Assembly: GCF_016097555.1 (NCBI RefSeq)
Contig: NC_054704.1
Span: forward strand, 30,840,523 to 30,904,522
DNA length: 64,000 nucleotides
Source: Gigantopelta aegis
Lineage: Eukaryota > Mollusca > Gastropoda > Neomphalida > Peltospiridae
Reading direction: 5' to 3'
The position numbers were made by a program, and so were the translations under genes. Below the pieces are notes generated by a model. It ran no database searches, was not told where the DNA came from, and worked only from the letters and a program-made list of their open reading frames with translations. This document shows, in pieces, positions 43,650 to 54,662 of the stretch (its first letter is position 1; each line of letters begins with the position of its first letter).

Positions 43650-46600
43650 CTGAAAAAAACAGCATCATACATTTAGGATATGTAGAGATTTACTTTACAA
43701 GTTGTTTCAAAATCTAACCAAGGACACATTTTTAAACAATGAGTTGTAAGATAAAATTGTTTCCAATGGACACCAGTGTAGTATTCTATTTATTACATAT
43801 CCTCAAAAAAAAAAGGTTTAAAATAAATTTAAAAGTTATTTTCGATCTAAATTGTTTTTTTACGGTACTTCCACTTGCAAGGCAATCAGTTTCTGGTTAA
43901 CTTTTGTACATCACAATCAATTTGGATAGTGCTTATTTCATTGTGTAACATTCCTAGTTTTCTGCTGATCTATCCTTTCATATTTCCTTGGTTATTATAT
44001 ATTCAGTGGCATAGCGTAGGCGGGGCCACCAGGGCAGTTGCCCTGGGCGCAAAATTCAGGACTGGTGGGAGAGACTCGATGAGTGCTAACGGGGTTAGGG
44101 TTTCTGTCAGAGTGCCACGGGCGTTGGCAACCCACGCTACGTCACTGTATTTATTTCCTTGGTTATTATTTTTATTTGGTTTCCCTTCTGTTTATTCTTC
44201 TGAATATACCAATCACCAATACTAACATTATTTATACAGGAATGACAGGAATGTTGCGATCAATTTAGTTGTATTATATTGCAGTACTTTGTTCTAATTG
44301 TCAAAATTATGTGTGAAATGAGACCATATTATTTACTTTGGTACTTTAGTGCAAACTTATTTGGGTGTTTTCGGAAACTACGAGCTTCGTAAAGGAATAT
44401 TAATTAACCAGCCAATCGTACTATAGAATATTGATTTGCTGGCCAATGAAAATGGTTCATAATAAAATTGTGCAATCCATGTGTTTTGTGGGTATCGGTT
44501 ACCAAATAGCCCTCACTTCAAATTTGGCTGTTGATAGTAAATATTGTTTTTTGGTTATAGTCTTGTTATAATTTATGCTTGTTTTTGCTTCCAAATAATC
44601 TAACTTTATTATTATTAGATGTGTAAAATGTATTTATAACTAAATAAATAGTTTTTTGAGTTACTCAGAAATGAAGCAGCACAGTTAGTTTTAAATGGTA
44701 ATTTATAGAACTGTGATGACTTATTTTGTGGGGCCTCAGACTAATATATAATTTTGAACGTATATTTTTGTGTATATTTATTATCTAAATTCTACTTCAT
44801 ATCTAGCAATCAATTCTGTCTGTGCAATTTTGGGATACCTGGGTAGATTAAAGTGGGATTCGCTTTCCGAATAAGCAAGGGCAGAACCAACATAAGGGTT
44901 CCATTAGACTTTAATAGAGAGTATCGTCTAGGGTTAAAGTTTGTAAACACTTTCCTAATAAGCAAGTATGGAACCGTTTTAAGGGTCCCGTTAGACTGTT
45001 AATAGGGAGCGGTTTAGATGAGACTAGTTGGTTAATAGAGACCTCAATTTGCTCAATGCTTGTGAATGTTTCTGAAAAGGGGCAGTACTAAATTAAGGGG
45101 ATGGTGATACTTTTTTAACTGATGGCTAGTTTTAGTTATTTATATAATAGAAATCTGAGTATTTTTCGCAATTTTTGTAAAAACAATTAATTAACCTGAA
45201 TAAATATATAACCTGTAATGTTGCTTTTCATCTGTTTGAGCATAGTATTTAATAGTGATATAGCAAGTTTGGTGGTGTCCCAAGTTATAATTATGATTTT
45301 TTGAGACTACAACCGAAAGGGGTAGCTGGACCAAGGTAAAATTTATAATCTGACGTGAAATGAGAGCAAAATTAATTACAATTGGATAGGGTTCTTTTTC
45401 TTAATTGCAATTAAAAGTGAATTGACTAGAACAACCCATACCATACAGTAAGAGACTGTGTGTGTGTGGTGTGTGTATGTGGTGTGTGTGTGATGTGTGT
45501 ATGGTGTGGTGTGTGTGCATGTGTGTGTGGTGTGTATGGTGTGTGTGTGTGTATGTGCATGTGTGCGTGTGTGTGTTTGTGTGTGTGTACATGTGTGGTG
45601 TGCTTGTGGTGTGTGTGTTTGTGTGTGCATGTGTGTGTGTGTTATTTGGTTTCTTGTATTACCATAAATATCATAAACTTCACTATGAGGAACAACGTGA
45701 GGTGGTCCTGAAAAACAAACATGTAATTAAAAAGAGGTATTACTACAAGAATTTGTCAATTTTGCGATACCAATTTGAACATACTCGTTAAAAAATATAT
45801 ATTGTTTGCTGTAACAAGGCTCACTTAAAATAGTTACATGCAGACTTCGTTTTCTTTGTACTTTCTATTTTTAGCTAAGCATTCTTGGAAATCCCCTTTT
45901 GAAAAGTGTGCCAGCACATTAGGATTATGATATCCACGACTTAAAAACTCAAATTTCTTTATCAGAAATGAATGTAAATCCAGTGAAATATGACTCTGAC
46001 CTTGCAACTTCAAAGGACAGTGGATGATTTTTCATTCATTTACTGATGTAAAAGTAGAAAACAAATTGTTTATAATAATATGTACTTAACAGTGAAGAAT
46101 ATCAACATATAGCTGCTTTTAAATTAACTTTACCAAGGAAGTCTTCGATATCTTTTAAAGCAATATATTGTATTGTAACCAGCAATTCATGAAAATTTAC
46201 ATCGAGAGTCAAATTTTGAGACTAATTTCTAGAACATCTCAATTTGTAGCATTTGCTTCAATCTTTGAGAATCCTAGCATTGTCGGTTTAATTTAGGAGT
46301 CTAATTTAGTACCATAGCATTAGCTTCAATCTTGAAATCTAAGATACAAAGATTGCTTCCTATTGAAGAAATTATATTTTAAGCCATTATCAGAGATAAA
46401 AAGATTCCAAAAAGATTTGGAAAAATGTGCACTGTTTTAAAAAGTAGGTTACTTTGAGCCGTTTGTCAAAGAACAAGAATGGGACACATCTTCAGATACT
46501 GTTAAAACCTGGAATTCCTCTTTGTGTAATATAAAAATAATTACCTGGCCAGATAGTTGCATCATAAAATAAAGTGCACAGCAAAGTGTGACATCCTGGT

Positions 46601-49600
46601 GCCATCAGTGTCTTTAACAATGATGTGTAGCTTGTAAGAAAAACAACAACAAAACATCTTTAGTTACAAAAAACAATTTCATCCACAGCTGCCAAAATGT
46701 CAAAATAAGCTTGTGCCATCTATATATAAGCAGGCCACAGCTAACTAGGGAGCTGCAGCAAAAACAAATTGGGTCACTGTAATATAGAATCTTCTTAAGA
46801 AACACAGAAAGGGCACTTAATTTTAGACTTAAAGGGACACGCCCATTACGCTGTTGTTTTTCGCTATTAAACCCATTTTCTCACAAATAAAATTGCACCT
46901 TACTTACATTTTATTATTTAGAATATACATTTCCATTCACCTGAAGTGTTTTTTGGTAATCCTAGTAATCCTGGTGTTTGTAATACCACAAAATGCATTT
47001 TACATAGTTCTTAAAAATGCACGCGCGTCTGAGAAAAAAATGTTTTTCGGTTTAAAGGCGCAAACCCTAGTTTTAACAAGTAAAAATGGACACTAAGTTT
47101 AGTTAATCTACAAACCTGTGAAACATTTGAATAAAGTTACAACAGAGTGAAAGAAGAGTGTGATGTTAAAACCAGGAAATATCCTTCAAAAATAGACTAG
47201 AACTCGAATCCATAATCACTACTTCAACAGAAATGGATAATCTCAACAATAAAATATAAGTAATGTTTGATTTTAGTAATCATAAATGGCTCCAATAGTG
47301 AAAAATATCCTGTAGTGTTTAAAAACTCGGGAATGTCCCTTTAAAGGAATGCTAAAGCAAGGCTTTTGGACTGGTGTGCATATTCAACGATACATAATGC
47401 ACATTATTGCTTAATATCAACAAGTATAATCGTATAGTTAATTAATAAAACGGTTAAATGTGACGGCTATTATATATAACGGGCGCAGCCATTTTGTACC
47501 ATCCCAGTGAATACGCCCTCTGGCGAGCTGGTGGTTACGTAATACCTAACGTGTCACGTCAGGAATTGGTCTTCGAACTGAAGAAACAAAACATACCTGA
47601 TTTTTGCGGATGCATCGCAGTGTTCTGTAATAATATCTATCCCAGTAACACAGCAACGTGTATATGTGGTTTATTTTTCAATACAAAATAAACCACCATT
47701 GTCAAAGTGTTGAAATAACTGTATTATATTTTTAATATAAATTAACCCACGTACTGAAATAATAGTAGGAGTGTTTTCTTGTTTAATTGGGGGTTTTTTT
47801 CCGTGGCCTGTACCTGTGGCTCTTGATTGGCAGGTGTATATTTAGACGGTCCCTAGACACCGTGTCTTGACACACTAAAAAGACGTGCCTCTTTTATTAA
47901 GAGCACAGGGTATTGTGTGATAACCTAAAATCGTAATGGACTTTACCAGCTTTATTACTGTAAGTAATTCTGTAAAACCCTTGATTAAGTAGACTTTCCA
48001 ATCTAAAATCACAAAACTGACCAATTACGTAGTCCCAGAGAAAAGAAAATTATCACTTGGGTATCGTGAGTGGTCGTTTTTGCTCGAACGTATCCTACCA
48101 ATAGGCCTAATAATATGCATTTTTTCTGTGGATTTTTTAAAAGAAAAATAACTGTAACTCCATTTCGTTATATTGATGCAAATTGAAATATATTTAGTTA
48201 AATAGTTTATTATACTATCAAGTCATTTATGTTGTTTTACAAGTCAGGTTGATGAAAGCGAAGCGCCTTGTCGTAAATTAGAGCATTTGTTTACACTGTT
48301 TCATAATAGAGAAGTTGGACCTGAGCTGACGTCACTTCGCCCCAAGCTATACCACCGGTCGTCACAAAAACGAAACAAAATGGCTGCCCCCAGTTAGCAG
48401 GAATAATCAATGTTTTTTATTAATTCTAAAATTACGCGTTTTTAATTTGTTAAAGTGTCAGTATGTGTTGGTGGTCCGGGTATGCATCTTTCCAACACAT
48501 AAGGCTCTTGTTGGAGTTTAGTCTACCTTTAATGAAGGATAAATAAATTGAGCAACTTGAGACTGAAGAAAGGTAATCACTTAAATGTGGCAAGAAAACA
48601 AAACAAATAATATTAGACAGCCTAAAAGTATTATTTTTTTAAATACCTTTTTCGTTGGTCTTTATTTATGGCAACCATGGCTCCTCTGTCCCAAATAGCA
48701 TCAAATTGTCCAGCAAGATCTCTGAAAAACACCCATGGCAGCCACATTATAATCTACTGGGTGTTTACTAAGAAAAGTTCAGAAGAATACCATATGGTTA
48801 GTCCTGACTTATTATTAATAATTTTATGTTTTGTTAGACAATGTGTACCCAATTGCGAATAATTTTTGGGTTTGTGGGTTTCTAATTTTGTTAAGTAAAA
48901 CAAGGGATCATAAAACAGATAATTGAATTTTCCTGTGTGTTATGAACACCTTTATCTAAAAAAAAAATCAAGTACAAATGAGGGTTGTCATTTTATATAT
49001 ATCTTGACTGATTTTGACTGATTTTTATGTATCTCAAACATCTGTCACTTACTTGTTGAAATCAAAGAGATCACACTCATATATTTGGACTCTGCCATCA
49101 GTACTCTAAAAATAAAATTCAAGGTATAACTTTCATATCTGATAAATTTATATAATGCAATATATGGAAAAAACAACAAACACATATTGCTGTTATGCAA
49201 CAAATGCATGACAACTGCTCAAATTGTTTTTGTTTTGTTTTTTTGCTATTAACTGTTTTGATGATCAATCATAATAGAAAGTTGATCACTTGAGCTATAA
49301 TAATGTGATGATCACCTGTGATTTTCATCATTGATTTTATGGAAAATGTTTACGATAAGATTTTTCTTCACTATGAAAACATTTATTTTAATAAATAACA
49401 ATTAGCATCCCAATTAAAAAAGAGTGTTCTTTGAACATTTAACATTTCAGTGCTAAATTCACTCAGAAGTGAGGGGTTTTTTTCATAGATCTAATCAAGG
49501 ATTTACTTTTACCTTGTAACAATTGCCTGTAATAGTTGTCAGTGGCTCAACAGTATATTCTAGACTACTTTCTTCAAAGAACTCAGTAATGCCTATTTTA

Positions 49601-52239
49601 CTTGCTTCTACACCAACCACATCATGGCCCAGGTCATACACCCTACAAATCAAGAGAAAACAAGATTACCTGTATGCAATAGCAAATCATTTATAAATAC
49701 ACTGTCACATGTACAACATCATTCTAATAAATCTTTAAAAAGAATACTAATTAAGCTACAATCTCACCTGGCCAGTATATCATTTTTTTTCTAATGCAAA
49801 ATACAAACACAATTATTGTTTTAATAAACTTGTTTGGGTTTTTTGCTTTTAATAGATAGTGTCATCTACATTGGTGCAATATACAAGTCGTGTTTCCACT
49901 TTTAGTACATTATATAACAAAACAGTTCCAAGGGGTTCTATTCTCAATCTTTGTTAATGGATATTCTCAATCTTTGTTAAAGGATAACAGAATATTTTTA
50001 TTCTACCACAATCAGAAATACAAAACAAAGAACGGTGCATCATTGGAAGATGTTTAAATTGAATAATTTATTCTAAATGCTTAAATAATAAAAACTAAAA
50101 CCCCTAGCCACTACTATGTTCTCTAGTTATCAAAACCAGTCAAGACTGTTAGTATTTGGATGGGTGAAAATGACTGGTATATTAAAGTTCACATTTTGTG
50201 CTGTCTCATACATGAATGTGACAAATTGCATATATAGAAAAATCATTCTTTTTTTTCTTTTTTTACAGCAAGAGTAACACATAACATGGCAGTAATGAGT
50301 TTCTTAAATCATCTTTGTAAAAATCTTGCATATTGTATTGCTAACCACTTCATGTCCACAGATTTACCACACAGAGGAAAGAATATCTTTATGTGTTCTC
50401 TTCCTGCCAACAACCGATCTTTGTATTCAACCAAAAGCCTGAAACAAAAGTCATATCATTTATAACAGTGTATACATTATTGATAAATAACCATTAGATA
50501 CCATTTATCTTAGGAGTTGTTTTGAAATGAGTGAAAGCGAGTTGGGTACATTTTTAAACAACAAGTCAGATATAAGATAAATGATATCTAATGGACACAA
50601 ATGTACTTATTCTATTTCTTACAAATCTTTAAAAACATATTTTCCAACTAAACTTTATTTACAGCCTATCGCTTGTAATTAACATATACGACACAAAGAA
50701 ATCAATTTCAGGTTGACTTATATAACACAGAGTAATCAATGTCAACTGCTTTTTTTTCCCATTGGATATGGCATGACAGTGTCGATCTGGGAGCATCCAG
50801 TCAGATGTCTTTAAATTGTTATCACACATACATGTGTTAATGCAGGTGTGTAAAACATATACACTAACATGCATAGAGTTAATACAAAACACAGTGTCTA
50901 CAAATAGCAATCAGTCTCCATAGTATAATGGTTATAATATTTGTCTAAATCTGGTAAGTGGTTGGTTCACATCCTGCTAGTTGATCACTTGATCCTCTTC
51001 ATTAAATGAATGAATGTGTAGCCGATACTAGGGGCAGTTCAACAATTACATAACTCCCTATCATATGGGATGCATTACAAAACATTATGGAGGAGGGACA
51101 GGTCTGTTTATCAAGAGTCATGTAACTTTTCAAAACTGTCATTTTAATTCAAAACGTAAATACATGTAGATGATTATCTATCTACTGTAGTATTTGTTAT
51201 CAAAACACAACAAAACCTCAAACAGAAAATCCAGTAATGATAGTCAAATTAAGTCACAGTGACTGGAAAAACATAGTGGGGTATTGACAAGCATTACAGC
51301 AGTCTCATCAAGAAAGGGGGGGGAGATGTAAAAAGTACCAAACTTTGCATCACATAACTGTTGATATGGACCCCGTTTTACAAAACGATCTCATCTCTGA
51401 GATTACCTTGAATGCATAGCTACCGTACGTACGCACTTAAGGTGATCTTAGCACTAAGACTGCCTCATAAAATGGGGACCAGTGCACCTTAAACATCCGA
51501 CCTCAGTGGATCCATCTAATTTTTCTCCTGTCCCAAATAGTGTCACATGATTGGTATAGCAAAGGAAAAGTTAATATAAAAGATTTATTGTGAAGACCAG
51601 GTGTTAGATGATCAATATATTCTGTATGGTGTCATTAAACAAACTAAACTCTCACTTACGGATGTATACTACCAAATCAAATCCCATAAACGTCAATAGT
51701 AACATATGTGGCTAAAACTCCTACCTGCAACGTATCAATCGACATAAACACCACAGATATAAATACTACCACCCCTCACCCTTAAAGTGAATCAGAAAAA
51801 ATTGGGGGTCAATCTGCTCATTTCTGAGATAATGGGTAGCGTCTATGACTACCCTAGTTCCGCACAAAAATTGAGTACTTTTTTTATGTTTCAAGCACAA
51901 GGCTACTTGACACAGTGGTACTAGATGAAATAAAAGTGCATAAATTTTTTGCCCAGATGAAACTATGTTTTTTTACAACCAACACACTCACATTTATCAC
52001 CAATCACAGGACTTGTGATGTTTACTTCATCAAAAGTTTGGTGCACCTTGAACTCTGACCCAGCCGGAAGTTATTTGGTTTAGTACTACCTTATATAATA
52101 CTTACTCATGAACAGTGGTTTGGTGAAAGCCTATTCTTTTCTCTTCCCACCGTTGTCTCCAGTCATCAACACACAAAACTGTTTCCTCGATTGTATCAGA
52201 CTTTTCTTCTACACCATTTTCCTTCTCGTCTGGCTCCAT
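43537..52239 (-). CDS. TPMT: Thiopurine S-methyltransferase-like gene, eight coding exons
   Basis: A cytosolic SAM-dependent methyltransferase that, in vertebrates, S-methylates thiopurines; the natural substrate is uncertain. Coding exons in transcript order: 52239-52106, 50438-50346, 49642-49513, 49105-49053, 48721-48647, 46630-46545, 45707-45663, 43649-43537. All internal borders are AG acceptor and GT donor, phases agree, and lengths sum to 729 nt (242 residues plus stop), close to the 245 residues of the human enzyme. Motifs by residue: paired Trp near the N-terminus (W27, W31), 'FFPLCGKSVDMKW' 64-76 (SAM-binding loop), 'GHDVVGVEAS' 81-90, 'DAIWDRGAMVAIN' 144-156, 'LLCTLFYD', 'GPPHVVPHSEVYDIYG' and 'FEEKHKSWGI' near the C-terminus. 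Introns host MITEs, a hairpin repeat and SINE scraps. The ATG is directly preceded by an acceptor-like 'CCATCTTAG', so an upstream non-coding or alternative exon is likely. Confidence 0.93.
43710..43930 (+). mobile_element. Hairpin-headed repeat family, decayed copy H3 (TPMT intron 7)
   Basis: Shows 'TTTTTAAACAATGAGTTGTA', 'AGATAAAATTGTTTCCAATG', 'GTATTCTATTTATTACATAT' and 'AAGGCAATCAGTTTCTGGTT', which follow the order of H2 (21800). The left hairpin arm is largely lost. Confidence 0.6.
44004..44147. mobile_element. 144-bp element with hAT-like CAGTG termini (TPMT intron 7)
   Basis: Begins 'CAGTGGCATAGCGT' and ends with the complement of 'CAGTGACGTAGCGT' (12 of 14 inverted matches). The 8-bp flanks 'TATATATT' and 'TATTTATT' differ at one position, fitting a hAT-type duplication. 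A longer direct repeat 'TATTTCCTTGGTTATTAT' (43981-43998 and 44151-44168) also brackets it. Confidence 0.65.
44868..45018. repeat. Diverged tandem duplication, about 80-bp unit (TPMT intron 7)
   Basis: Two units share 'CCKAATAAGCAAG', 'GGAACC/AGAACC', 'AAGGGTYCC(A/G)TTAGACT' and 'TTAATAGRGAG'. Confidence 0.6.
45459..45645. repeat. (GT)n / (CA)n-type microsatellite in TPMT intron 7
   Basis: About 185 bp of GT-rich repeat on the plus strand, which is CA-rich in the pre-mRNA. It starts about 20 nt downstream of the microexon 7 donor. Frames translated through it on either strand are spurious. Confidence 0.95.
45663..45707 (-). CDS. TPMT: TPMT-like microexon 7 (45 nt)
   Basis: Acceptor GTTTTTCAG, donor TATG|GTAATA, phase 1 on both sides, so it is cassette-like. 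Encodes 'PPHVVPHSEVYDIY', matching the PPFYVPHAEIERLF region of the human enzyme. The intronic CA-type repeat begins about 20 nt after the donor. Confidence 0.9.
46545..46630 (-). CDS. TPMT: TPMT-like coding exon 6
   Basis: 86 nt, acceptor TTACAAG, donor CCAG|GTAATT. Encodes 'SYTSLLKTLMAPGCHTLLCT' and 'LFYD'. Separated from exon 5 by an intron that contains two abutting TTAA elements. Confidence 0.9.
46829..47344. mobile_element. TTAA-flanked MITE, chimeric (TPMT intron 5)
   Basis: Begins 'TTAAAGGGACACGCCCATTA' and ends 'GGGAATGTCCCTTTAA'. The left half is the reverse complement of the right half of the 57467 element ('CATTTCCATTCACCTGAAGT'). The right half ('AAACCCTAGTTTTAACAAGT' onward from about 47052, then 'GAAAAATATCCTGTAGTGTT') resembles 9843-10225. 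It looks like a composite of two related elements. Confidence 0.75.
47341..48532. mobile_element. 1.19-kb TTAA-flanked non-autonomous element, copy 2 (TPMT intron 5)
   Basis: Same orientation and landmarks as 14026-15197. Begins 'TTAAAGGAATGCTAAAGCAA' and ends with the complement of 'TTAAAGGTAGACTAAACTCC'. Its first TTAA (47341-47344) is also the last TTAA of the preceding MITE. Confidence 0.85.
48647..48721 (-). CDS. TPMT: TPMT-like coding exon 5
   Basis: 75 nt, acceptor TTTCAG, donor AAAAAG|GTATTT. Encodes 'FDAIWDRGAMVAINKDQRK', one of the most recognisable signatures of the family. Confidence 0.93.
49053..49105 (-). CDS. TPMT: TPMT-like coding exon 4
   Basis: 53 nt, acceptor TTTTAG, donor AA|GTAAGT. 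Encodes 'STDGRVQIYECDLFDFN', a strand and the acidic 'CDLFDF' motif. Confidence 0.92.
49513..49642 (-). CDS. TPMT: TPMT-like coding exon 3
   Basis: 130 nt, acceptor TTGTAG, donor AAG|GTAAAA. Encodes 'GHDVVGVEASKIGITEFFEE', the second SAM-contact region. Confidence 0.93.
50346..50438 (-). CDS. TPMT: TPMT-like coding exon 2
   Basis: 93 nt, acceptor TTTCAG, donor TG|GTTAGC (a weak donor, GT kept). Encodes 'HIKIFFPLCGKSVDMKW', the SAM-binding loop. Splits the Trp codon in phase 2. Confidence 0.93.
50488..50830 (+). mobile_element. Hairpin-headed repeat family, copy H4 (TPMT intron 1)
   Basis: 'ATTAGATACCATTTATCTTA' and 'AAGATAAATGATATCTAATG' form the hairpin arms. Then come 'TCTATTTCTTACAAATC', 'TTTATTTACAGCCTATCGCT' and 'ACATACATGTGTTAATGCAG', in the order seen in H2. 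Confidence 0.75.
50912..51030 (+). repeat. tRNA-like SINE head remnant (TPMT intron 1)
   Basis: 'CTCCATAGTATAATGGTTAT' resembles an A box and 'GTTGGTTCACATCCTG' a B box, followed by a 'GAATGAATG' tail. Folding into a functional tRNA is not supported, so it is read as a SINE or tRNA pseudogene relic. Confidence 0.45.
51505..51655 (+). repeat. Diverged SINE-A fragment (TPMT intron 1)
   Basis: Weak but ordered matches: 'CATGATTGGTATAGCAAAGG', 'AATATAAAAGATTTATTG', 'GATGATCAATATATTC' and 'GTGTCATTAAACAAACTAAA'. Confidence 0.6.
52106..52239 (-). CDS. TPMT: TPMT-like coding exon 1
   Basis: 134 nt from ATG to donor GA|GTAAGT. Encodes an acidic N-terminus (MEPDEKENGVEEK...) and the conserved 'DDWRQRWEEKRIGFHQ' region that opens the methyltransferase fold. 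Ends in phase 2. Confidence 0.93.
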
Positions 52240-53317
52240 CTAAGATGGTAAAATTATTGATATCAGTTTTAAAGTGATACATAACTATATATAAACAAAA
52301 TAGTAATTTAAAATGATCCATGACATATTTTCAAAATTTAAAATTCATTTTGAGAAATTGGAAGCAGTCACAGTCTCTAATAGCAAATGCTTGCAATTGA
52401 GAGGCAGTTTTAAAGTATGCTTGTACTGTAATAAACTTTACATTAATTTATATTCATTTGAACGGGTAATATGCTTTATTTTGTCATCCTTTTTTTTCTT
52501 CTTGTCTTTTGTGTAATTTTTATGGTATTGGTCACCATAATGTCAACACATCTTAATTATCTGAATAGTTTTACAATACTTCAATATGGAAAGCAAAAGC
52601 TGCTTGTGAAATTGTTTGTCAGAAAGCAAATATTTTTAGTGACAATTACCTCAGAGAAAACAGTGCATACTGGTCTAAATATGAGTGAGGTAGAGTGTGA
52701 TGGGATTCAGTTTGCCACCTATATTCAAGTGGAATGGAGTAGGATAATAACATGAAGTGCGATATATGTTAAAAAAAAAATATTAAAAAAAAAAAAAGGG
52801 GTAAAAAGGGTATTTAAAGGCATTTTGTTATATTTTTCTACACTAAACCAGTGTGTGTGTGTGTGTGTGGTGTGGTGCATGCATACATGCGTGTGTGCAT
52901 GCGTGTGCGTGTTAAAAGTTACAGGTTCTGTACAGTGTGTTTATTAGCCTACAGAGGGGTGCAGAAATATAAAATATATCTCTAGTCATCCAGACTGGAT
53001 ACCAACAACAATTTACAGGTTCCCCCAAACTTTGGATTCCTGCTTGTCAACCTAGAGCACTATATAATAGTGTTATAATACAACCATATAACTTCAAATA
53101 CCCATGCATTGACTTCCCCTTCCGTCACTTCATGGGGTCCGTCACTGTACTACAGAGATGGGATCCAGGGGGTGGGGTGGGGGTGGGGATAGGGGCATAT
53201 AAAATGGTTTTCGTTGTCATTAGTGACTTCCTATATATATATCTTTTCAAAATATGCTTTTGTTTTCAATATATACAAGGTTTAAAATGTTGCTAACAAA
53301 TGTGCACATCAAAAGTA
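52240..53317. other. Region upstream of the TPMT-like start
   Basis: Holds A-rich tracts (52769-52798) and a GT-rich microsatellite (about 52850-52912). No exon recognised. It would be intron if the 55548-55865 exon is genuine, otherwise 5' flank. Confidence 0.4.
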
Positions 53318-53500
53318 GAGCCAGTGCACCACAACTGGCATATTTTGATAATAATGGCTGTGGTATGTGCCATCCTGTCTGTGGGATGGTGCATATAAAA
53401 AATCCCTCTCTAAAATTTCAAATGTCTGACATCCAATAGCCGATGATTAATAAATCAATGTGCACTAGTGGTGCCATTAAACAAAACAAACTTTAACTTT
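53318..53500 (+). mobile_element. SINE-A, 5'-truncated with internal deletion
   Basis: Starts in the body at 'GCCAGTGCACCACAACTGGC', continues 'GGTATGTGCCATCCTGTCTG', skips about 50 bp after 'GCATATAAAA', and ends 'CCGATGATTAATAAATCAAT' and 'AACTTTAACTTT'. Confidence 0.88.
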
Positions 53501-54524
53501 TTTTCAATAGTAGAATACATATTTGATTGTTAACATACTAACAAGAGTGAGGTATACGATACACCCATTAGGAGTTTGATCAGAGAAACAAATATGTGTT
53601 TTTTGTTAATATGAGTGGATTAATATTTGTGTAATAGGATGGATTAACAGTTTGTTTTGCACCAACACCTGGTGATAATGAACCAACTGGAGAAGGTGCT
53701 ATCTGATTAATGAAGCTGTAGTGTTCTTTATTAGAAAGGGAACAGTTTTGTAGAATGGGTACCATGTTGACACATTTATATTGGCAGAGAAACAATATAC
53801 AGTAGGTATTGGTGACCTAGTAATAGCAGGCGGTCTGTTATCTAGAACCATGTGAAGTAGGTTGTAAGTGACCTAATAAAGGTACACGACACACTGCCAT
53901 CTCAAGTTGTACAAGTTTGCAGACAAGGTTTGATGGTTCTCTGCAGGAATTAACATGGAAGATATGATGCAGAAAAGATTTTCATCTGATGTGCAGTAAA
54001 CTAAAAACATTAGGCTTCAGTGACCTTGGAAATCTCCCTACTGTTATCCTAAGTTGTACTTACATGCAAGGTTTGATGGTCCTGAATAAATTAAATTATT
54101 ATAAAAGTTATGGCCCAGTTCTAAAAGGATAATTTTTATTTAGTGTGCAGTAATCCATGAAAAGTAATTATATATAAGTTACATTGACCTGGTTTATACA
54201 TGTAGTATGATCTATTCTGCTAGGCAACCTATTTTGACTTCTAGTTGAAATTTCAAACTTAGTGGAAACCAAATTAACCTACTATATTTGGTTACGCTGA
54301 ATAGAGCTTATTTTGAGGGTTGTAATGGTATGTAACACAATATCATGGTCCTACATGTAACAATAATGAAGATATGGCCCAGACAAGGATTTCGTTTAAT
54401 GTGAAGTAATCTGTAAAAAGTAGATATCACACTAACCTAGTAATAATATGCAACACACCGCCATTAACCCAAGTTGTAGCCAACATGCATGCAAGCTTTG
54501 ATGAACATTTATTAATTGACAACC
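53501..54524. other. Non-coding stretch
   Basis: Several loosely similar segments ('GTTGTA...CATGCAAGGTTTGATG', near 53905, 54052 and 54472) suggest an old imperfect repeat. No gene recognised. Confidence 0.4.
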
Positions 54525-54662
54525 CTTGCAATAATTGTCCACGGCAATCGGCAATGCTGTGGAGTTTTTAATTCTCTGCAGCAATATTTTGCCTTGGACT
54601 ATATTCAGGGATTTTTTAATGGCATGATTTTTTGCCATGGACATTTTCTTAATTGCAGGGCT
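54525..54662 (-). repeat. Dispersed repeat with 'TCCACGGCA' ends, copy 2
   Basis: Reverse complement of 15827-15960, with 'TTGTCCACGGCAATC' at one end and 'GACATTTTCTTAATTGCAGG' at the other. Confidence 0.7.

Noticed and set aside
45376..45791. Several open frames on both strands through the GT/CA repeat
   Set aside because: Dinucleotide repeat lacks stops in some frames. The real coding content here is only the 45-nt TPMT microexon at 45663-45707.
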